Below are positions 54,411-63,894 of a DNA stretch of 64,000 nucleotides, piece by piece. The notes beneath the pieces were generated by a model that saw nothing but the letters and a program-made list of their open reading frames with translations, searched no databases and was not told the DNA's origin. Position 1 is the first letter of the stretch. Each line of letters opens with the position of its first letter. A program made the position numbers and the translations under genes. Source of the stretch: Verrucomicrobiota bacterium (lineage in GTDB: Bacteria > Verrucomicrobiota > Verrucomicrobiia > Limisphaerales > JACRJZ01); contig JACRJZ010000143.1 in the NCBI GenBank assembly GCA_016219875.1, forward strand, positions 101,039-165,038, in the 5' to 3' direction.

Positions 54411-54431
54411 AGTCGCCTCCAGAGTCTTGGG

Positions 54432-55838
54432 TCATTTGTTCAGCCGTGTCGGCGCCAGCGCCGTGTCCCGCGCGAGGTAACGCGCCCCGCACAGCCACAG
54501 CACGCCCGCCACGACAAAGGTCAACCCCACCACGAAGAACGATTTGTTCATGTCGCCCAGCCAGCCGTTCAGCAAGCCGATCACGACCGGGGACGCGGCG
54601 TCGCCGAACGCATGGATGACGAAAATGTTGAGCGCGAAACCCGCCGCCCGCATGGACGGGTGCGTGACGTTTGCGAGGATGGTGTTGGTGGGGCCGGTGT
54701 TGAAAAACAGAAAGAAGCAGGTCAGGAAAACCAGTCCCCAAACCCAGGGAAACGGCGCGTACAGCACACCCAGAAACACCGGCAGCCCCGCCAGCATCGC
54801 CGCGCCGGACACCAGGAAATACGAACCCGGGAAGCGTTGGCGCAGTTTGTCCCCGGCCCATCCGCCCGCCAATGTGCCGGTCAAGCCCGACAGCGCGAGG
54901 ATGGCGCCGAAGATCGTGGTCGGGTTCTGCGGCGCGCCGGGACGGCCTTCGAGGTAATAGGGCATCCAGAACGCGATGCCGCCCATGGCAAACGTCATGG
55001 CCGTCATGCCCAGCGAGCAGAACACATACGACGGCGTGCGCAGCAGGACCAGGTAGTTGCGCCAGGGAACGGACGCCGCTTTCGCGGCCGTGGTGAGGTC
55101 CGCCTGGCCTCGCGGCGGTTCGCGCATGAGGAGGCTCCACACTCCCAGCACGATTCCGGGAATGACGACGACATAGAAAGCCCAGCGCCAACTCTCGGGT
55201 CTCAGGCCGAGCGTGCCCGCACCCCACGCGCCGAGGTTCGACTTCGCGACCGCCTCGCCCAGCACGTATCCGAGCGCGCTGCCGACGGGGATGGCCATGT
55301 AGAACCACGCCAGCACCCGTCCGCGCATCTTCACCGGGTAGAAATCGGAAATGACGGTCGGCGCGACTGGACCATACGCGGCCTCGCCAATGCCCACAAA
55401 ACACCGGGTCAGCAAGAGCACCAGAAACGCCCCCGCCAGTCCCGAAGCGCCACTGGCCAGGCTCCACAGAATCACGCCGACGCCGATCAGCAGCCAGCGG
55501 GACCGGCGTTCGGCTAGGCGCGCGAAAACCGGGGCGCCAATCATATAGACCACCATGAACGCGGTCGCGAGCAGGCCGAGCAATGCGTCGTCGGGTTTGA
55601 ACCCCACGCGATGCTGGAACCATTTCAGGATCGACGCGAGAAGATCACCGTTCCCAGCAACCGCGTTCTCCCCGAAGAACGTCTTCTTCATCGGGCCGAC
55701 CACGGCCGCCAGCACGTAGCGGTCGATGTAGTTGAAGAGGTTGATGAACAGTAACAGCACCAGCGCGGCGCGGGCGCCAGGGAGGGCGCTGCTGAGGTTC
55801 GGGGCCGAGCCGGCCGGAGTGTTTTTGTCGTTCGTCAT
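54432..55838 (-). CDS. Major facilitator superfamily transporter
   Basis: 468 residues from ATG at 55838. Twelve or so helices are visible, with the MFS loop motif FARLAERRSRWLLIGVGVILWSLA, RCFVGIGEAAYGPVAPTVISDFYPVKMRGRVLAWFYMAIPVGSALGYVLG, and GGWAGDKLRQRFPGSYFLV in the second half. The GIGEAAY segment is typical of the Spinster/sphingolipid-like and hexuronate group of transporters. The substrate is unknown, but the operon with Aas-like and Lnt-like enzymes suggests a lipid or lysolipid. Confidence 0.9.
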   Translation of the reverse strand: MTNDKNTPAGSAPNLSSALPGARAALVLLLFINLFNYIDRYVLAAVVGPMKKTFFGENAVAGNGDLLASILKWFQHRVGFKPDDALLGLLATAFMVVYMIGAPVFARLAERRSRWLLIGVGVILWSLASGASGLAGAFLVLLLTRCFVGIGEAAYGPVAPTVISDFYPVKMRGRVLAWFYMAIPVGSALGYVLGEAVAKSNLGAWGAGTLGLRPESWRWAFYVVVIPGIVLGVWSLLMREPPRGQADLTTAAKAASVPWRNYLVLLRTPSYVFCSLGMTAMTFAMGGIAFWMPYYLEGRPGAPQNPTTIFGAILALSGLTGTLAGGWAGDKLRQRFPGSYFLVSGAAMLAGLPVFLGVLYAPFPWVWGLVFLTCFFLFFNTGPTNTILANVTHPSMRAAGFALNIFVIHAFGDAASPVVIGLLNGWLGDMNKSFFVVGLTFVVAGVLWLCGARYLARDTALAPTRLNK

Positions 55839-55852
55839 GGGATGCCTTGGAA

Positions 55853-56323
55853 TCAGTGTTGATCCAGTCGGGCGACGATGCGCTCCGCTTGTCCGCAAAT
55901 CCGGGTCAGGCCCGCGACCAGGGCGTTGGCCCGCTTGACGGGGAGGCCGCCCCAGACTTCCTCCGCTGCCCGGTAGTAGTGCGGCAATATCTCCAGCACG
56001 AGTTTCCGTCCGCCTGCGGTGAGGGCGACACGGTAGGATCGCCGGTCATCCGGGGTGTCATGCCGTTCTACAAGCTGGCGCGCCTCCAACCGGTCCACCA
56101 AGCCGGTGACGTTGGACCGGTGCATGAGCAACTGGCGGCTCAATTCGATCTGCGTGAGGCCGTCCGGCAGTTCATGGAGGAGGTTGAGGACGTTGAACTG
56201 GCTGGGACTGAGGTCCCAGCGGGCGAACAACGCGCGGCTGGCGTTCCACAGCGTCTCGGCGGTGCGCAGGAGCTGCAGGAGGGCTTGGTAGCGCGGGCCG
56301 GGACTGACGGTTTCATTTTTCAC
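55853..56323 (-). CDS. MarR-family transcriptional regulator
   Basis: 156 residues from the GTG at 56323 (VKNETVSPGPRYQALLQLL); an ATG at 56362 would add 13 residues, but it lies inside the palindromic operator. Winged-helix motif: LDLSPSQFNVLNLLHELPDGLTQIELSRQLLMHRSNVTGLVDRLEARQLVERHDTPDDRRSYRVALT. First gene of the five-gene operon and the likely regulator of it. Confidence 0.9.
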   Translation of the reverse strand: MKNETVSPGPRYQALLQLLRTAETLWNASRALFARWDLSPSQFNVLNLLHELPDGLTQIELSRQLLMHRSNVTGLVDRLEARQLVERHDTPDDRRSYRVALTAGGRKLVLEILPHYYRAAEEVWGGLPVKRANALVAGLTRICGQAERIVARLDQH

Positions 56324-56343
56324 GAGAGACTGTTTACAGGCAG

Positions 56344-56363
56344 ATTGTCGATATGTCAACAAT
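56344..56363. promoter_or_regulatory. Candidate MarR operator
   Basis: ATTGTCGATATGTCAACAAT: 8-bp arms with one mismatch around a 4-bp centre, 20 bp before the marR GTG. Size and AT-richness fit MarR sites. Autoregulation is the usual pattern. Confidence 0.6.
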
Positions 56364-56527
56364 TATTTTCAGGAAGGCCTGACGAGGACGACCCGGCCTT
56401 TGAACCTCCCGCAATGAAGCCGTGTCGGATCGGTCCGCCTGACCGGACGAGTCCAGACAGCCCAAGGCCGATTCGCCCTGCGAAGACCGCCCGCCATCGA
56501 GCAGCGGCGCTCCCAACCCGGCTGGAA

Positions 56528-56551
56528 GAGCACACTTTTAAAAGTGTGCTC
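56528..56551. repeat. Perfect 24-bp palindrome
   Basis: The arms GAGCACACTTTT and AAAAGTGTGCTC meet with no spacer. It lies between marR and the thymidylate-synthase-family gene, in a 300-bp stretch with no gene. It could be a bidirectional terminator (the plus strand lacks a following T-run) or another dispersed palindrome. Confidence 0.7.
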
Positions 56552-56637
56552 CAACGGGTCAGGCGGAGGTCCAAGCCGGCGCAAGGCTTAGGACTCCTGA
56601 TGCTGCTTCCGGCGCGGGCTGACGAGGGAGAAGGCAG

Positions 56638-57477
56638 CTATTTCGCCATGTTCCGGGCCTTGTCGAGGATCATGGGCCGGGCTTCCTCCATCATGTCCTT
56701 CACGTCTTCATAGCGGAGCGTGCGCTGCTCGAAGCTGCGTTTGGCCTGCGCGCCGAGGAAGCGGCCTTCGAACTCTTTGAAGTAGCTGCCGTAGATGTGG
56801 TAGCTGTCCACGACATGAGCGTAGCGGCCCACGGCGACGGCGCGTCCGCTCAATTCCGAGATGCGCGCGGCGATGCGCTGCTGCAACTGGACCAGCGCGA
56901 AGATGTTCATGAACGCGGCCTTGTAGGCGTCGTTGGAGCGGAAGCGGACGTTCATGCTCAGGACGGGCACGCCGTCTTCTTCCAGGATGCGGCACCAGAG
57001 GCTCTGCATACAGGCGGGGTCGTAGCAGTCGTTGTCCTCCCAGACTTTCCAGGTGATGGCCTGGGCGCGGCGGGTGTGCGGCGTCTTGGCAAGCTTCTGG
57101 GAGAGGATTTCGATTTGATCGAAGGGCCGGAGCGCAGGCACCTCGTATTGGAAGAGGCGCTGGTGGTAAGTGTATTCCCAGCGCGTGTCTTTCGGATCAT
57201 TCGGGTCGCGCACGAGGTGGTCCTTGATGCCGTCGCAAACTTCCATCACGTACTCCTGCAACTCCAGCGGGCCGCCGGGAAAATCTTTATGGATCATCGG
57301 CTCGGCGAGCGGGTCGGTAATCGTGATGAGCATGGTGGCGTCTTTGCTCGGCGGGTCGTCCGGCTTGTCGTATTCGGTCTTGAGGCTGCAACCCTTCTGG
57401 TGGAGTTCGAGGAGGGAGTTTTCCCAGGCGCGCGCGATGCAATCTCCTTCAACGTGGAGAACAGGTATGCCTTTCAT
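56638..57477 (-). CDS. Thymidylate-synthase-family protein (archaeal-like)
   Basis: 279 residues from ATG at 57477; the open frame upstream to 57684 lacks similarity. The active-site Cys is in CYDPACMQSLWCRILEEDG, followed by LSMNVRFRSNDAYKAAFMNIFALVQLQ and VGRYAHVVDSYHIYGSY, the phosphate and nucleotide binding parts of the ThyA/dCMP-hydroxymethylase family. It differs from E. coli ThyA and resembles the shorter archaeal-type members (PF00303). It probably methylates or hydroxymethylates dUMP/dCMP with folate. No dihydrofolate reductase is adjacent. The 314 bp upstream (57478-57791) shows no gene. Confidence 0.82.
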   Translation of the reverse strand: MKGIPVLHVEGDCIARAWENSLLELHQKGCSLKTEYDKPDDPPSKDATMLITITDPLAEPMIHKDFPGGPLELQEYVMEVCDGIKDHLVRDPNDPKDTRWEYTYHQRLFQYEVPALRPFDQIEILSQKLAKTPHTRRAQAITWKVWEDNDCYDPACMQSLWCRILEEDGVPVLSMNVRFRSNDAYKAAFMNIFALVQLQQRIAARISELSGRAVAVGRYAHVVDSYHIYGSYFKEFEGRFLGAQAKRSFEQRTLRYEDVKDMMEEARPMILDKARNMAK

Positions 57478-57791
57478 GAGCGATTCAGTGTTGTCACAAG
57501 CTGCGAAACCAAGCGGCCAGAACTCTTCGGTGAGCACCGGCGGCGGGCGGAGGGTTGCGAGGCGGGGGAGATTTGGCAACAAGAATGGTGGGGCGGGATT
57601 GGTTTGAATGGTGTCTCCCGCCGGCCAGTCGAAGTTTTTGCTGTTTCCAGCCGCGCGTTCGGTGTAAGAGTTGCGCCCGAACATGGGTCAAAGAGTTTGG
57701 CCAGTAGGGTCCAACAGACCGTGCCCGTGGCCGAAACGGACGCGGCTCAAAGCAGCGAGCGGGTTGGCCGCTGCTGGATTCGAATGATCGC

Positions 57792-59462
57792 ATGAGCATC
57801 ACCCAGATCTTGGTGGACAAAGGACTGCTCGCTCCGGGGCAGTTGGACGAGGCCGTGGCCCTCCAGAAAACGGAAGGGTTGCGGCTCGACCACGCCATCG
57901 TGCAACTGGGCTTTCTCACCGAACGGCAGTTGCTGGAGGTGATGGCCGAGCAGTTGCACCTGCCGCTCGTGGATTTGTCCGAAGCAACGATCGGCCCAGA
58001 GGCGCTGGGCGCGCTGCCGTCGAAGATCGTCTATCGCAAACGGCTCGTGCCCATCGCGCGCGAGAACAGCACGCTCAAAGTGGCGACCAGCGATGCCTTC
58101 GACCTCTACGCCTTTGACGACATCCGCTTGCTGACCGGCCTGAACATCCAGCCGGTCCTGGCGTTGCGGGATGAGATCGAGAAACTCATCAAGACCCACT
58201 ACGGCCTGGGCGGCGACACGCTCGACGAAATGGTGGGCGCCGACGACATCGCGGCGGGAGAAGTGTCCGGCGAGACGAGCGAGGACTTGCTGGAGATGGC
58301 GCAGGAAGCAAGCGTCATCAAGCTCGTCAACGAAATCATCCTTGAAGCCGTCAACGAGCGCGCCAGCGACATTCACATCGAGCCGTACGAGCACCAGATG
58401 TCGATCCGCTATCGCATCGACGGCGTGCTCCAGGAAGCCGGCGTGCCGCCGCAGATGCACCGGTTTCAGGCGGCCATCATCAGCCGCGTCAAGATTCTGG
58501 CGAACATGAACATCGCCGAACGCCGGGTGCCGCAGGACGGGCGCATCAAGTTCTCGGTGGGCGGACGGCAGATCGACGTGCGCGTGAGCGTCATTCCGAT
58601 GCTCTTCGGCGAAGGCGTGGTGATGCGCTTGCTCGACAAGGCGAACGTCCTCTTCACGCTGCAGGAGTTGGGCATGGACGAGGAAACCCACGCCGTGTTC
58701 GAGGGGCTGATCGACCGTCCGCACGGCATCATCCTCGTCACCGGCCCGACCGGCAGCGGCAAGACCACGACGCTCTATGCCGCGCTCAACGCCATCGTCG
58801 GTCCCGAGATCAAGGTGCTTACCGTGGAAGACCCGGTGGAGTATCACCTTCAAGGCGTGAACCAGATTCCGGTGGATGCGCACGTGGGCATGACCTTCGA
58901 GCGCGGCCTGCGCGCGATCCTGCGCCACGACCCGGACGTGGTGATGATTGGGGAAATTCGCGACCTGGAGACGGCGCGCGCGGCGATCCAGGCTTCGCTC
59001 ACCGGCCACTTGGTTCTCTCCACCCTGCACACCAACGACGCTGCGTCGGCACCCACGCGCCTGATCGACATGGGCGTGGAGCCGTATTTGGTAAGCAGCA
59101 CCCTGATTGGGTCGATGGCGCAGCGGCTCGTGCGCAAGATCTGTTCGAAGTGCAAACACCCCTACCAGCCGGACGCGCGGCTTCTGCCGAAGGACTTCGA
59201 GCACAAGCCGGGCGAGAAACTCTGGCGCGGCCAGGGCTGTCCCCACTGCCGCAACACCGGCTACCGCGGCCGCAGCGGCTTGTATGAACTGATGGTCATG
59301 AACGAAGCGATCGCCGAGAAAGTCATGGAACGCGCGTCCTCGCACTCCATCCTGACGGCGGCGCGCAACTCCGGCCTGCGCCTGCTGCGCGAGGATGGCT
59401 GGCTCAAGGTGCGCCGCGGCATCACGACCACGGACGAAGTGCTGACCTGCACGGCGGTGTGA
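57792..59462 (+). CDS. gspE: Type II secretion / pilus assembly ATPase GspE
   Basis: 556 residues. The N-terminal T2SSE_N domain (about 60-150) is followed by the ATPase: SDIHIEPYEHQMSIRYRIDGVLQE, Walker A GPTGSGKTTTLYA (near 318), LTVEDPVEYHLQGVNQ (Asp box), Walker B VVMIGEIRDLETA and the His box LVLSTLHTNDA. The CxxC pairs in CSKCKHP and CPHCRNTGYRGRSGLYE form the zinc motif of GspE/PilB. It powers pseudopilus assembly at the inner membrane. It heads the operon. Confidence 0.95.
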   Translation: MSITQILVDKGLLAPGQLDEAVALQKTEGLRLDHAIVQLGFLTERQLLEVMAEQLHLPLVDLSEATIGPEALGALPSKIVYRKRLVPIARENSTLKVATSDAFDLYAFDDIRLLTGLNIQPVLALRDEIEKLIKTHYGLGGDTLDEMVGADDIAAGEVSGETSEDLLEMAQEASVIKLVNEIILEAVNERASDIHIEPYEHQMSIRYRIDGVLQEAGVPPQMHRFQAAIISRVKILANMNIAERRVPQDGRIKFSVGGRQIDVRVSVIPMLFGEGVVMRLLDKANVLFTLQELGMDEETHAVFEGLIDRPHGIILVTGPTGSGKTTTLYAALNAIVGPEIKVLTVEDPVEYHLQGVNQIPVDAHVGMTFERGLRAILRHDPDVVMIGEIRDLETARAAIQASLTGHLVLSTLHTNDAASAPTRLIDMGVEPYLVSSTLIGSMAQRLVRKICSKCKHPYQPDARLLPKDFEHKPGEKLWRGQGCPHCRNTGYRGRSGLYELMVMNEAIAEKVMERASSHSILTAARNSGLRLLREDGWLKVRRGITTTDEVLTCTAV

Positions 59463-59803
59463 TGACGCGAGTTCCGAGTTCAAGGTTCAAAGTTCAAAGT
59501 TCAAAGTCGAGACGCGCGAATGTGGAAATCCCGATTGCTGAGAACCCGGAACCGCGAACACGCGGAGGGGGCCTCTACATCTTCGGCGGGGCCGCATCAA
59601 GCTTGGTCTGGCACCGCTCGGAGCGCGGCTGTCTCAGCCGCAGCCACGCTCGGAACCCGCCGACGCAAGTCTCTTCACGAGTCGCCCTGTTGTTCGCGGT
59701 TGCTGCGGCCGGGACAGCCGCGCTCCGGAACGAGCTTGAGGCAGCCCTGACGCCCTCGACCAACTTTGAACCTTGAACCTGGAACCTTGAACTCTCTTCC
59801 CCG
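59463..59803. repeat. Nested repeats between gspE and gspF
   Basis: Outer units GTTCAAGGTTCAAAGTTCAAA (59470-59500) and their complement (59762-59792) flank a MITE-like segment (about 59592-59755) whose right end GAGCTTGAGGCAGCCCTG and left CCGCATCAAGCTTGG resemble the MITE termini at 33535-33732. No gene is present. The insertion separates two cotranscribed genes. Confidence 0.72.
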
Positions 59804-61012
59804 ATGACCCAGTTCCAATACATCGCCATGTCCGAAGCCGGCCAACGCGTGACCGGCACCATCGAGGCTGAGACGGAAGGGGCCGTGCTGCGGCAGCTTG
59901 AGGAGAAGAAACTGTTTCCGCTCTCCGTGAAGAACGTGGCCGCAGGCAAGGGCGTCGCCGGCGGTCTGCTCAAGCGCCGCGTGCGCACGCGCGACGTCGG
60001 CATCATGTATGGGCAGCTCGCGGACTTGATCGGCTCCGGCGTGCCGCTGCTGCGCGCGCTGGATTCGCTGGTGCGCTCGACCGTGAGTCCGCGCCTCGTC
60101 GAGATTCTGAAGGACGTGCGGGCCAATGTTGCCGACGGCAAGTCGCTCACCGATTCGATGCGGCAGTTTCCCGAAGTCTTCCCCGTCCTGCACACGGCCA
60201 TGGTCCAGGCCGGCGAACGCGCGGCGTTTCTGGAGCAGGTGCTGCGGAGCCTGGCGGACTTTCTGGAGCGCCTGGATGAACTGCGCAGCAAGGTGCTCGG
60301 CGCGATGATCTACCCGGCGGTGCTCACCACCATCGGCACGGCGGTGATGATCGGCGCGCTGGTCTTCTTTGTGCCGCGGTTCGAGCCGTTGCTGGCCAAC
60401 GCCAAGAAGCCGCTGCCGACCGAATTCATGTTCGCCCTGAGCAAGACGGTCCGCGGCTATTGGTATGTCATTCTCGTGGTGCTGGGCCTCGTGGTGGCGA
60501 TGGTCTGGACGAACCTCAAGAGTCCGAAGGCCCGCCGCGTGATGGAGACGTGGCGGCTGAAGATTCCCGTCGTGGGCAACGCCCTGCGGTTGCTGGCGAT
60601 CACGCGCTTTTGCCGCATCTTGGGCACGATGCTGGCCAACGGCGTGCCACTGCTTCAGGCCTTGCGCATCAGTCGCGACGCCACCGGCTCCACGCTCATG
60701 GCCGAGCGCATCGCGGAGGCCACCGAGGCGGTGCGCGAGGGCAAGCGGCTGTCGGAGCCGCTGGCCACGGGCGGCTTCATCCCGGAACAAATCCTCGCCA
60801 TGATCACCGTGGCCGAGGAGTCGAACAAACTCGACAAGGTGCTGCTGCAAATCTCCGACACCGTGGAACGGCGCACGAACCGGCAGGTGGACCAAGCGGT
60901 GCGGCTGGTGGAACCGGCGATCCTTTGTCTCGTCGCGGCGGGCATCGGGTTCCTCGCGCTGGGCCTGCTGCTGCCGATCTTCACGCTGGCCAGCACGCTG
61001 GGCACGCGCTGA
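59804..61012 (+). CDS. gspF: Type II secretion inner-membrane protein GspF
   Basis: 402 residues. Two T2SF domains: YGQLADLIGSGVPLLRALDSLVRST...FPEVFPVLHTAMVQAGERAAFLEQVLRSLADFLE and, after TM helices, ITRFCRILGTMLANGVPLLQALRISRDATGS...IPEQILAMITVAEESNKLDKVLLQISDTVE. Three membrane segments (MIYPAVLTTIGTAVMIGALVFF, YWYVILVVLGLVVAMVW, CLVAAGIGFLALGLLLPIF). It anchors the ATPase and pseudopilus platform. Confidence 0.95.
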   Translation: MTQFQYIAMSEAGQRVTGTIEAETEGAVLRQLEEKKLFPLSVKNVAAGKGVAGGLLKRRVRTRDVGIMYGQLADLIGSGVPLLRALDSLVRSTVSPRLVEILKDVRANVADGKSLTDSMRQFPEVFPVLHTAMVQAGERAAFLEQVLRSLADFLERLDELRSKVLGAMIYPAVLTTIGTAVMIGALVFFVPRFEPLLANAKKPLPTEFMFALSKTVRGYWYVILVVLGLVVAMVWTNLKSPKARRVMETWRLKIPVVGNALRLLAITRFCRILGTMLANGVPLLQALRISRDATGSTLMAERIAEATEAVREGKRLSEPLATGGFIPEQILAMITVAEESNKLDKVLLQISDTVERRTNRQVDQAVRLVEPAILCLVAAGIGFLALGLLLPIFTLASTLGTR

Positions 61013-61104
61013 AAGCGGTGATGCCCGCTCACGAAAACCAGAATTGAATCTTGCAGCGCAGTGGGCCGTCTAGCTACCGTTGCTTACCGATTAGGAAAAG
61101 ATTT

Positions 61105-61635
61105 ATGACGATTCGAGAACTTGTGTTGAAACGGAATCGCCCGTCGCGCGCGGCGGGTTTCACCCTCATTGAAATCCTGTTGGTCATCGTGATCATCTTG
61201 CTGCTGGCCGGCGCGCTGGTGGTGTTTGTGCTGCCGCAGCAGGAAGGCGCGGAGAAGAACACGACCAAGCTGTTGCTGAGCAATCTGGCCAGCGCACTGG
61301 ACATGTACCGGCTCAACATCGGGCATTACCCGACGGAGCAGGAAGGCGGCTTGAAGGCGCTCCTCACCAAGCCGACCTACGAGAACGAGAAGCTCGGCGA
61401 GAAGTGGCAAGGCCCCTACGTCAAACCCGGCACCAAGATGCAGGATCCCTGGTCCCACGACATCGTGTACGAAGTGGAAGACTTGACCGTGGCGGCCGAG
61501 GACAAGACCAAGACCCGGCTTCCCTACAAACTCTACTCGGTCGGCCCTGATGGGCAGCCCGACACCGAAGACGACATCAAGTATCTCTCCGAGTCGGACG
61601 CCGAGACGGACTCGACCGGCACGGGAACTCAATAG
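61105..61635 (+). CDS. gspG: Major pseudopilin GspG
   Basis: 176 residues. Prepilin peptidase site RAAG|FTLIEILLVIVIILLLAGALVVF with Glu at +5. The mature part shows ALDMYRLNIGHYPTEQEGGLKAL and ends in DPWSHDIVYEVED...YSVGPDGQPDTEDDIKYL, the GspG calcium-site region. A charged tail (SDAETDSTGTGTQ) is extra. Confidence 0.95.
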   Translation: MTIRELVLKRNRPSRAAGFTLIEILLVIVIILLLAGALVVFVLPQQEGAEKNTTKLLLSNLASALDMYRLNIGHYPTEQEGGLKALLTKPTYENEKLGEKWQGPYVKPGTKMQDPWSHDIVYEVEDLTVAAEDKTKTRLPYKLYSVGPDGQPDTEDDIKYLSESDAETDSTGTGTQ

Positions 61636-61638
61636 AGC

Positions 61639-62442
61639 GTGCGGCGTATGAGGATGAAGACCGGTCTGAACGAAAAATGGGGCCGGTCAGAACCGCAGTG
61701 TGATTCGACTGGGTCAAGGTTCCTTGGTCCTCCTCCCTTCCTCTGTCGTGGTCTGATCTGCCGCCGCGGCTTCACCCTGATTGAAGTCCTGCTGGCCACC
61801 GTGCTGTTGTTGCTGCTGCTGGGCGCGGTCGTCTTCAACTTCTCCAGCCTGGAGCAAGGCGCGCGGTTGGACGAGGGCGCGTCCCAGTTCGAGTCCTTGT
61901 TGCGCTTTGCCCGCGCCCACGCGACGAGCAGCGGACGCCAGGTACAGGTCAGCTTCCAGGAGGAGATCGAAGTGGACACGGAATTCCCCTTCGCCTCGGT
62001 CCACGTCAAGTGGGAGCCAGATCCGCTCGGTCAGCCGGGCACGTTTGAAGACTTGCCGTTGACGCAGCCCTATCAGGAGCGGCTCAACGATCTCGTGTTG
62101 GTGGACACCGTGCGGCTGATCGGTCCCGGCACCGACAGCGCGGCCAGTTCAGACGCAGCAGAGGCGGACGAAGCGGGCGACGCCGAAGTCATGGACTTCT
62201 TTCCCTCCATCACGTTCTACCCGGATGGATCGAGCGACTCGGCGCGGATCGTTCTCGTGTCGCGGGACGAAGCGGATCGGCGCCGCGTGGACCTGCGGCT
62301 GGTGGGCGTGACGGGTGTCACGCGGCGGTCAGTGGTGGATGAGTCGGGAGAAATGCCGGAGGAAGAAGAGCCACCACCGGCTGAATCCGGAAGCAAGCTT
62401 GAGGTGGTCACAACGACCCAGCCGGCCTCCGAGTCGAAGTGA
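61639..62442 (+). CDS. gspH: Minor pseudopilin GspH-like
   Basis: 267 residues. An unusually long leader (about 43 residues: GPPPFLCRGLICRRG and preceding) comes before the cleavage site G|FTLIEVLLATVLLLLLLGAVVF. The mature domain has DEGASQFESLLRFARAHATSSGRQVQVSF and FFPSITFYPDGSSDSARIVLVS, as in GspH. It is longer than typical (about 180) because of an acidic linker (SDAAEADEAGDAE) and a C-terminal extension. Confidence 0.88.
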   Translation: MRRMRMKTGLNEKWGRSEPQCDSTGSRFLGPPPFLCRGLICRRGFTLIEVLLATVLLLLLLGAVVFNFSSLEQGARLDEGASQFESLLRFARAHATSSGRQVQVSFQEEIEVDTEFPFASVHVKWEPDPLGQPGTFEDLPLTQPYQERLNDLVLVDTVRLIGPGTDSAASSDAAEADEAGDAEVMDFFPSITFYPDGSSDSARIVLVSRDEADRRRVDLRLVGVTGVTRRSVVDESGEMPEEEEPPPAESGSKLEVVTTTQPASESK

Positions 62443-62951
62443 TCGGGCCTGGGAACCTGAGCGTGAGCAAAGCCACTGAACATATTTCCGAAGCAGCGTG
62501 GGCGAAACGGCCTGCGGGCGTTGCGCCTGCCGCGCGGTCACGGGAAGGCGGCGCGGTCCTGCTGGAGGTGATCCTCGCCCTCGTGCTGTTCGTCGCCGCC
62601 GCGGCCGTGATCACCGTGGGCATGAACGCTTCGCTTGACAGCGTAGAACGCCAGCGCCTGAACGCCCACGCCATGGACCTGGCGGTGAGCGTGATGTCGG
62701 AAATCCAGATGGGCCTGCGCTCCACGGCTGTGCTGGGGCCGGAGGATTTCGAGGAGCCGTTCGACGGCTGGAGTTGGGAGCTTCAAGTCACGCCGGTCGA
62801 AACCGACCTCGGCGAAACCTCCGTGCTGACCACGGTCGAGGTCATCATCCGCCACACGGAATCGGGCCTCACGCATCGTCTGGCGCAACTCGTGCGCCCC
62901 GGCACCGTGACGGCCGTAGGAAAGGAAAGCGATGCCAGCGCGACGCCCTAA
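62439..62951 (+). CDS. gspI: Minor pseudopilin GspI-like
   Basis: 170 residues, overlapping gspH by four bases. Prepilin-like segment GGAVLLEVILALVLFVAAAAVITVGM, with Glu at the expected +5, and SVERQRLNAHAMDLAVSVMSEIQM after it. The leader is long (about 35 residues) and repeat-like (AKRPAGVAPAARSREG). The cleavage residue would be G|A rather than G|F/M. Confidence 0.82.
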   Translation: MIGPGNLSVSKATEHISEAAWAKRPAGVAPAARSREGGAVLLEVILALVLFVAAAAVITVGMNASLDSVERQRLNAHAMDLAVSVMSEIQMGLRSTAVLGPEDFEEPFDGWSWELQVTPVETDLGETSVLTTVEVIIRHTESGLTHRLAQLVRPGTVTAVGKESDASATP

Positions 62952-63894
62952 CCTCCGCCGCATGGCTGCGCTGAACTCCACGACGCCGGTGCGAGCGGGG
63001 GCGGTTTCCCCTCACCCCGGCCCTCTCCCATCCGATGGGAGAGGGAGGCCCCAGTCACGCGTCGTGACAAGGGAGGCGTTCGCTGACACCCAGCGCGTGG
63101 AGCGTGTTCCCTCTCCCGTCGGACGGGAGAGGGTCAGGGTGAGGGCACTGCTCCACCACCGCTCCGCCTTCACGCTGCTTGAAGTGGTGCTGGCTGTCTC
63201 CATTGCCATCGGACTGTTGCTGGTGGTGCTGTACTTCTACCGCCAAGCGGCAGACTTGCGGACGGAATTGCTCAAGGAAGCCGAGCGCGTGTCCGCAACG
63301 CGGCTCATCATGGACCGCATCACGGCGGACCTGCGCACCGCGCGCAACGACGCCGCCGCGGGCAAGACGCTGAGCGGAAGCGCCACGTCCCTGCGCCTGT
63401 TGCGCACCGATCCACCGTCGCGCGCCGCGTGGACCGGCAGCCGCCTGGGCCGCGCCGGCTTTGCGGAGACGGATCTGAAATGGGTGGACTACAGCGTGGG
63501 CAGCGCGACTGAGGGGACCAACGTGGTTGCGACGGGCCTCACGCGCACCGAGCAACCGTACGTGGAATTGAAGCCGATGAGCGCCGCCCGCCGACAGAAC
63601 CAAGTCACCGTCGAAGTCGAGGAAACGAAACCGCCGGCGGCCGAGCCGTTGAGCGACGCGATCCGTTACGTGCGCTTCCGGTACTTCGACGGCGCAAAGT
63701 GGACCGAGTCCTGGAGCGGAGCCCGACTTCCGCTCGGTGTCGAGGTCACACTGGCCGAAGCTGCGCCGGAGGAGACGACGACTCCAGAAGAGAAGCCGGG
63801 CGAGTTCTTCCGCCGGGTCATCTACCTGCCAGGCAGCAGCGCAGAGGAAACAAGTGATTCCCTCTGGGAGTTTCTGATGGAGGGAGAACTGTGA
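62932..63894 (+). CDS. gspJ: Minor pseudopilin GspJ-like with repeat in leader
   Basis: 320 residues, start overlapping gspI by 20 bp. A leader of about 78 residues is mostly encoded by the CCCTCTCCC palindrome pair at 63012-63150 (HPGPLPSDGRGRP...VPSPVGRERVRV). The pilin segment AFTLLEVVLAVSIAIGLLLVVLYFY then begins. The mature part (RLIMDRITADLRTARND...YVRFRYFDGAKWTESW) fits GspJ. The site reads SA|FTLLE, lacking the usual Gly at -1, so processing may be altered, or a start inside the repeat may be used. Confidence 0.85.
   Translation: MPARRPNLRRMAALNSTTPVRAGAVSPHPGPLPSDGRGRPQSRVVTREAFADTQRVERVPSPVGRERVRVRALLHHRSAFTLLEVVLAVSIAIGLLLVVLYFYRQAADLRTELLKEAERVSATRLIMDRITADLRTARNDAAAGKTLSGSATSLRLLRTDPPSRAAWTGSRLGRAGFAETDLKWVDYSVGSATEGTNVVATGLTRTEQPYVELKPMSAARRQNQVTVEVEETKPPAAEPLSDAIRYVRFRYFDGAKWTESWSGARLPLGVEVTLAEAAPEETTTPEEKPGEFFRRVIYLPGSSAEETSDSLWEFLMEGEL
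63012..63150. repeat. CCCTCTCCC palindrome pair inside gspJ
   Basis: The two units (CCTCTCCCATCCGATGGGAG at 63021 and CCCTCTCCCGTCGGACGGGA near 63110) are arranged head to head as at 9087-9232, with CCTCACCCC and GGTGAGGG at the ends. The frame stays open. Confidence 0.85.

Noticed and set aside
56528..56551. Rho-independent terminator
   Set aside because: Palindrome has no loop and no following T-run on either strand; kept as repeat.
57747..59483. A 578-codon minus-strand open frame
   Set aside because: Antisense to gspE.
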